A stretch of 64,000 nt of DNA, from positions 1 through 64,000 of the forward strand of contig JAXGGA010001167.1 of the NCBI GenBank assembly GCA_038373865.1. Direction: 5' to 3'. Position 1 is the first letter of the stretch; every line of letters starts with the position of its first letter. The position numbers were made by a program, and so were the translations under genes. The notes below the pieces were generated by a model. That model saw nothing but the letters and a program-made list of their open reading frames with translations. It was not told where the DNA came from and ran no database searches. Below, piece by piece: positions 59,488 to 64,000 of the stretch. Source of the DNA: Uloborus plumipes (Eukaryota > Arthropoda > Arachnida > Araneae > Uloboridae).

Positions 59488-61475
59488 GCTTCACTAGATA
59501 GCGTCTTGTTTCATTGCGTAGCGATACAGGCTGTTTCATTTGATCAAAATCCTTGGGATAGAAACGGTGGTAATTGTCCAGCGACATCTATCGAATTTTA
59601 TGGTAACTAACATTATATAAAAATCAGATAATAAAAGACAAAATTAAAAGTTGATTTGTTGGCGACAATTTTGCAATTTGGCATTCAATTCTATTTTAGT
59701 ATATTTTAACGTTATTTAATAGCTTGTTTTATTTATTGGTTTATTCTAAATTTTAAAAGCTTATTTTAATTAGCGAATTATTTTTCATTTTAATTGATTC
59801 TAATTATTAATTAACTATGAAACGACACTGGCACCGCAGAGCGATAAAGCGAATCTATTCGCTAAGCAAGACAATACTACCAACGGGTTGCCATAGAATT
59901 TTTTAAAATTCAGTCCACAGTTCGCCATAATACAGTTGGTCGTTGCAATATTGTAGTTTTGTTAAATTTTTTCGCACTTGTATTGCTCTTTCGTACCAAG
60001 CGATTATATATGCTCATTTCGTTGTTACTAAAAGAAATATTTTTTTTTTTTTTTTGTCAATCGTCTTTCCATTGAACACCATTGTTTCATTACAGTACAT
60101 TTCATTCTGGGCATCAAAATGAAAAGTCTCTTTTATTTATCGTCTGCGAATTTAAGCGTATATTTTATTAATGCAGAGGTGTCAAAACTGAATAATTCGA
60201 AGAAAGTAAACAGGTGAATGAATGAATGTGGTATGACTGAATGATGAGTTGTGACCAACTTTACCTGAAAAGGGAATTTATTTCCCCTAAAGAGCAGTAC
60301 TAATAAGGCCTTCGACACCAATTCACTCTGTACTCCACTTCAGTTAACTATATCAATATTTTTTAACCCTTAAAGATAGGATAAACATCATTTTTTACAG
60401 CTGAAACAATATGCTAATAAATGTAAACAAACATTTGGGTGGTGATTGTTCAGCGCTCTCTATCGGGACAATCTTTACCATTGATGCTTTGAGTAATAAT
60501 ACAGCCTGTATAAGGGCGATTCTCTGTAAACTCGTCATTTTTCATACGAAATCTGTCCGGGCACGGTTTTTTGAAATGTTCGCATAATTATAATACTATT
60601 GTTCAGAAAATGAATCTATTACTTTGGTTTGAAAGAGGACCAATTGAAGTTGGTGTTTTTCTGATAAATCATGATAGGGGGTAAATCCCCCGCCTAGTAT
60701 AACTATGCAGGGGACTGTACCAGGTGACTGTGTTTTTGCTCTTTGTTGCGTAATATCTGCAAAACTAATGGAACATAATTAATTACGAGACTACCTATAA
60801 ATTGAGGCACAAATCGTGGACATAATAACTAATATGTTTTATAATTAAATTAATTGACATTAATAAAATCACTTCCCAGAGGACTGTTTTCGTAACGACC
60901 CTGATGCATACTTTTATCACAAATGTGGCTCTCAAACTAAACAAAGTAGCGTTTCAACACCGTTCTCGGCGATTTCGGCAAATTCACACTGATTACTTTA
61001 AACTTCATGCCAAAAAGAATTTGCAAAAGTTATAGATTTTTCGTATTACAGCTTTGAATTTGTTGCAGGGGACTGTTTGAAAAAACTCCGGACAGAATTT
61101 ACATGACAATTTTAAGTTTTAGAAATACATAATTATACCTTATTTCATAAGAAACATATAGCTTCATTATTCTATTTTTAAATAGTAATTGCCAAATTTA
61201 TGTAGTGTTAATAGGTTTTTTGAAATACTATCTTTAACAGTTAGGCTATGGGATTGGGACAGCCAGGGGACTGTGTTTTTGGCTCTTAGATAATTTCTAG
61301 AAAAAAAAATTAAAGTGTTATTACTCCAAATACAATTGGGCCACAAAGTATTAATACTTTACTTGTATTAAGAGCGATAATTACTTTATTACACTTTATT
61401 AGTTTTAAAATACTCAGTCCGGACAGCCAATTACCAGTTTACAGAGAATCGCCCATAAAACGCTATCTAGTGAGG
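59488..61475. mobile_element. Inverted-end element hosting GGGCGATTCTC copy 3
   Basis: CACTAGATAGCGTCTTG at 59491 is mirrored by ATAAAACGCTATCTAGTG ending at 61472, and ACAGGCTGT at 59526 by ACAGCCTGT at 60501, so copy 3 split the right arm. Two related stretches with GGTGGT(A/G)ATTGT(C/T)CAGCG occur at about 59568 and 60441. No coding recognised. Confidence 0.4.
60514..61454 (-). mobile_element. GGGCGATTCTC element copy 3 (941 bp)
   Basis: Same orientation as copy 2, with 4-bp duplication ATAA (60510-60513, 61455-61458). Very similar to copies 1 and 2 throughout, including all the CAGTCC(C/T)CTG motifs. It is inserted near the right end of another inverted-end element. Confidence 0.85.
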
Positions 61476-64000
61476 CCTTGGTTTAGTTTAAATAAAATTA
61501 TATAGCATTTGAAATGAATATAAATAGCACGAGGTACAACACAATATGAAAAGGCATCCTAAAACATTTGTCACTTTATATTGATGCACGAGCTGAAAAA
61601 ATTATATAAAAACAGGACGCAAGTCATGTAACAGTACTGAAATGCAGTCTTTATTTGAATCACGTAGTAAATATTTTAAAAATGCAAAGATATACAAATG
61701 ATTTTAAGTAGAAAGTATTACAAAGTGCTAATTTTTCAAAAATGAATGATAGGTATTCTGAAGATATTCTCTTTTCACATTCAGTATTCTTAAAGGATGA
61801 GATATTTCGAAAACAATCTCAAGGGGCAAAACTTGACTCTATAAATATAAAATATATATATTGTTATTGAAACCTATAATGAAATAAATTAAGTATTATT
61901 GGAACAATAACGTATTATAAAAAACTGATTGAGAGCAGGAAAAAGTATTTTTATTACAGAATTAAAGAAATTTTTATTCCATTCATGAAGTGGGTTAATG
62001 AAATTTTCAGTTTCGTTAACACATAGCAAATCAAAATATCTTGAAATGCGTTTTAAAAGACAGCAATATTTTGGTTATAGATGATTGTACAGGTTTACGC
62101 AAAACTGGTGCAGACATATCAAAATCTTTTTATGTTGACTGTACTGAAGTGGTGTCAGAATTTCTGGATTTAAAGGACTTATTTTTTGTCTTCAGAACCA
62201 ATTTTGTATACAGTAAACTCTCGATTATCCGAGAGTGGATTATCGACGGGGCGGTTTATCCGCGAGGGTCTCAGGAAAGAAATACAACTAACTGATTTTT
62301 TCGAAAAAGCACGAATTTAAATTTTCTTTTTTCTCAACATTTCTTATCCAAGAGTGCGGTGTACTTTATCCAATAAATTATTTTTCTTGAGCGTTATCGT
62401 AAGTACCACTTCTTTCTAGACTTTATATGCTTGAGAACCTCAAATAAAAATATTTTTTTATTCAGTACCAATCATCACTGTTTGTACTTATCACGTTTTA
62501 AGTGTAATGCAATTATTTTTAAGCAAAAGACGCTTTTTATCTTCTTTACATCTTATTTTATGCTTTTTTCGGATTACCCGCGATATCCGTGCCACCCAAT
62601 TCCGCCGATAATCGGGAGTGTACTGTACTTCTATTATATTTTTCTTCTATATGCACCACATGGCATATTTAAAAATAGAAAACTTAACGAATGAATAAAT
62701 ATATAATTGTTGAGTACGACACTTCATTCTCTGAATTAGCTGTTTAAGATTGTCTCTACATTTCCAGCGGTCGGGTTTTTGAACCACAAATGAAGTATTC
62801 TTAGTGTGGCTGAAACGGTTATTGGAAGAGTTTCAACTGAAATTATAAGGTGTTTGAGAGCAAACTGAAGCAAAATTAGCAGATGAGATATAAAAATTAA
62901 CAAAATTATAAAAGAAAATAAAATTTTTCTGAAGTCTGGAGGAGGTTACCTACTCATGCCTCATCGCTAATTTCACTTTATGGGTGCCAAAGAGAAAGTT
63001 TTAAAAAAATAACACACATCCTATTAACAAAGCAACTTGGGTAAGTACACCAATGTTCAGCCAAAATGACATTAAAGTTCCTAATACGTTGGCTAGTTTG
63101 AAACCAAATTGACGCATTCTCATGTTTATGTATGTTCAAGTGAACAATAGAGCGTGTTATTTTTCCTTTAAACTAGGATTTTAATATTTCTTTAAAAAAA
63201 ACTCAATGCAGCTGACTTTGGAATATTATCTAAACATTGGTGGGCTTCTCTAATTAGAATGACATGCAACGAAGAAAATCATTTATGTACAGCACTTAAT
63301 TTAATCAAATTTCATTCGAATTGTCCTTCACCCCTTTCTCAAAACTGCAGACAGAAAACTGAAGACTTCTGATCCGGAGAAGACATCAATGAACTTCTTC
63401 AGGCATAGTCGGAAAAACAAAATGTTCCGTACCAGTGAATTTAAAAATTATTAAACTTACATACTGTCAGCTCATTTAAATTATACAAGTTAAAATAGAT
63501 TTCAGATTTGAGTATTTCGTTTTGCCTTCCTTGCGTAGTCACTCATAAGGCGGCAAAATATTCGTCCGTAATATTAATGCTAATTAAAATCAGATAATGA
63601 CTACAAAACAATTGAGTTTCAAAATGTTATCCATCAAAATGAGGCACTTGAAATGAAATCACACAGTATTTACAGCAGTTATCTTCCAATTAGAAGTAAA
63701 GAGGCACAAAATAAGATCATATGGACAGCTCGGGGATTCTATTGTAACTTGAACTAAGTGAACAAAAACTTAATTCAATATGCAGCAATTTCTCAAAGGA
63801 AATTGAATGCCGTACGAAATTCGTACATAAATACGAAATTTTCTCACTAGAATATTTCATGCTTATAAAATCAACATAAAATTTGAATTATGTTTTGATG
63901 CAAAAAGGGGGCCGGGGGTATTCAACAAATGTATTTTCAGCTTTTGTTCAACTTACCTAAGTAACAGCATGAGCAGACAAGAACTTTTAGAAATGATATC
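61476..64000. other. Right end of window, no gene seen apart from the MITE at 62211
   Basis: AT-rich. A minus-strand TTAG|GTAAGT donor-like site lies near 63953-63960, but the sequence before it does not resemble any exon of the cluster. Confidence 0.5.
62211..62625. mobile_element. pogo-type MITE (415 bp)
   Basis: Ends CAGTAAACTCTCGATTATCC and CGATAATCGGGAGTGTACTG, flanked by TA (62209-62210, 62626-62627). It has internal GGATTA(C/T)CCGCG-type repeats. It covers the 3' half of an 84-codon open frame at 62041-62295, which is therefore unlikely to be a gene. Confidence 0.75.

Noticed and set aside
60133..60321. Minus-strand frame ending KFPFQ at a GTAAAG donor, considered as gene C exon 1
   Set aside because: It does not continue into a HYFLL helix, and the phase-1 exon at 52742-52802 fits much better.
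62041..62295. 84-codon open frame
   Set aside because: Its second half is the left end of a TA-flanked MITE, and no domain is seen in the first half.
63940..64000. Minus-strand donor-like site at the window edge
   Set aside because: The preceding codons do not resemble any exon of the cluster; the rest lies outside the window.
1..64000. CRISPR arrays, bacterial operons, rRNA genes
   Set aside because: No regularly spaced identical repeats with unique spacers, no dense collinear genes and no rRNA-like conserved sequence; the window is clearly eukaryotic.

Overview
This is eukaryotic, almost certainly arthropod and probably arachnid, DNA. It is visibly AT-rich, has long introns with GT-AG splice sites, poly-A signals, many poly-T runs and microsatellites, and is packed with DNA transposons. 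The arthropod or spider placement is an inference from the transposon mix and the kind of gene cluster. No single sequence in the window proves it.

The host genes I can support are three paralogous membrane transporters of the major facilitator superfamily (MFSD6 / MFS_1_like type). Gene A (+, 4777-12699) has 3 coding exons and 610 aa. Gene B (+, 21578-31929) has 4 coding exons and 617 aa. Gene C (-, 52802-47975) has 3 coding exons and 504 aa. The tiny first exons of B and C (33 and 20 codons) were found by matching the first-helix motif (LPxKxHYFLL.GG) and the phase-1 donor. All three genes share a phase-1 intron inside the first membrane helix and a phase-1 intron before the last exon. Gene B alone has an extra phase-0 intron in its extracellular loop. 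Each start codon lies 2-36 nt after a splice acceptor, so each gene probably has an upstream non-coding exon. A and B are in tandem; C converges on B. Their function is unknown beyond probable 12-helix membrane transport. The large cysteine-rich, N-glycosylatable loop after helix 3 differs strongly between the copies.

Layout: 1-4.7 kb is non-genic (a Penelope-like terminus, a TTAA-flanked piggyBac-like element). 4.8-12.7 kb is gene A, whose first intron holds a LINE scrap, a piggyBac-like MITE and a Helitron-like element with GC-rich hairpin repeats. 12.7-21 kb is spacer with a tRNA-derived SINE, a duplicated X-box/E-box segment and a GGGCGATTCTC-type element, then a TATA promoter candidate for gene B. 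21.6-31.9 kb is gene B. 32-47.9 kb is a repeat-rich spacer with a CR1/L2-like LINE end, a 3.3-kb element with 1-kb inverted arms, a degenerate satellite, a dead Tc1 element and a nearly intact hAT transposon. 48-52.8 kb is gene C. 53-64 kb is repeats again: a piggyBac-like MITE, a Helitron-like element split by a Tc1 element, pogo-like MITEs, and a third GGGCGATTCTC copy.

The best candidates for something undescribed are the three-gene transporter cluster with its hypervariable loops, the paired X-boxes upstream of gene B, and a recurring transposon design in which one 10-16 nt phrase is repeated several times inside a non-coding element.
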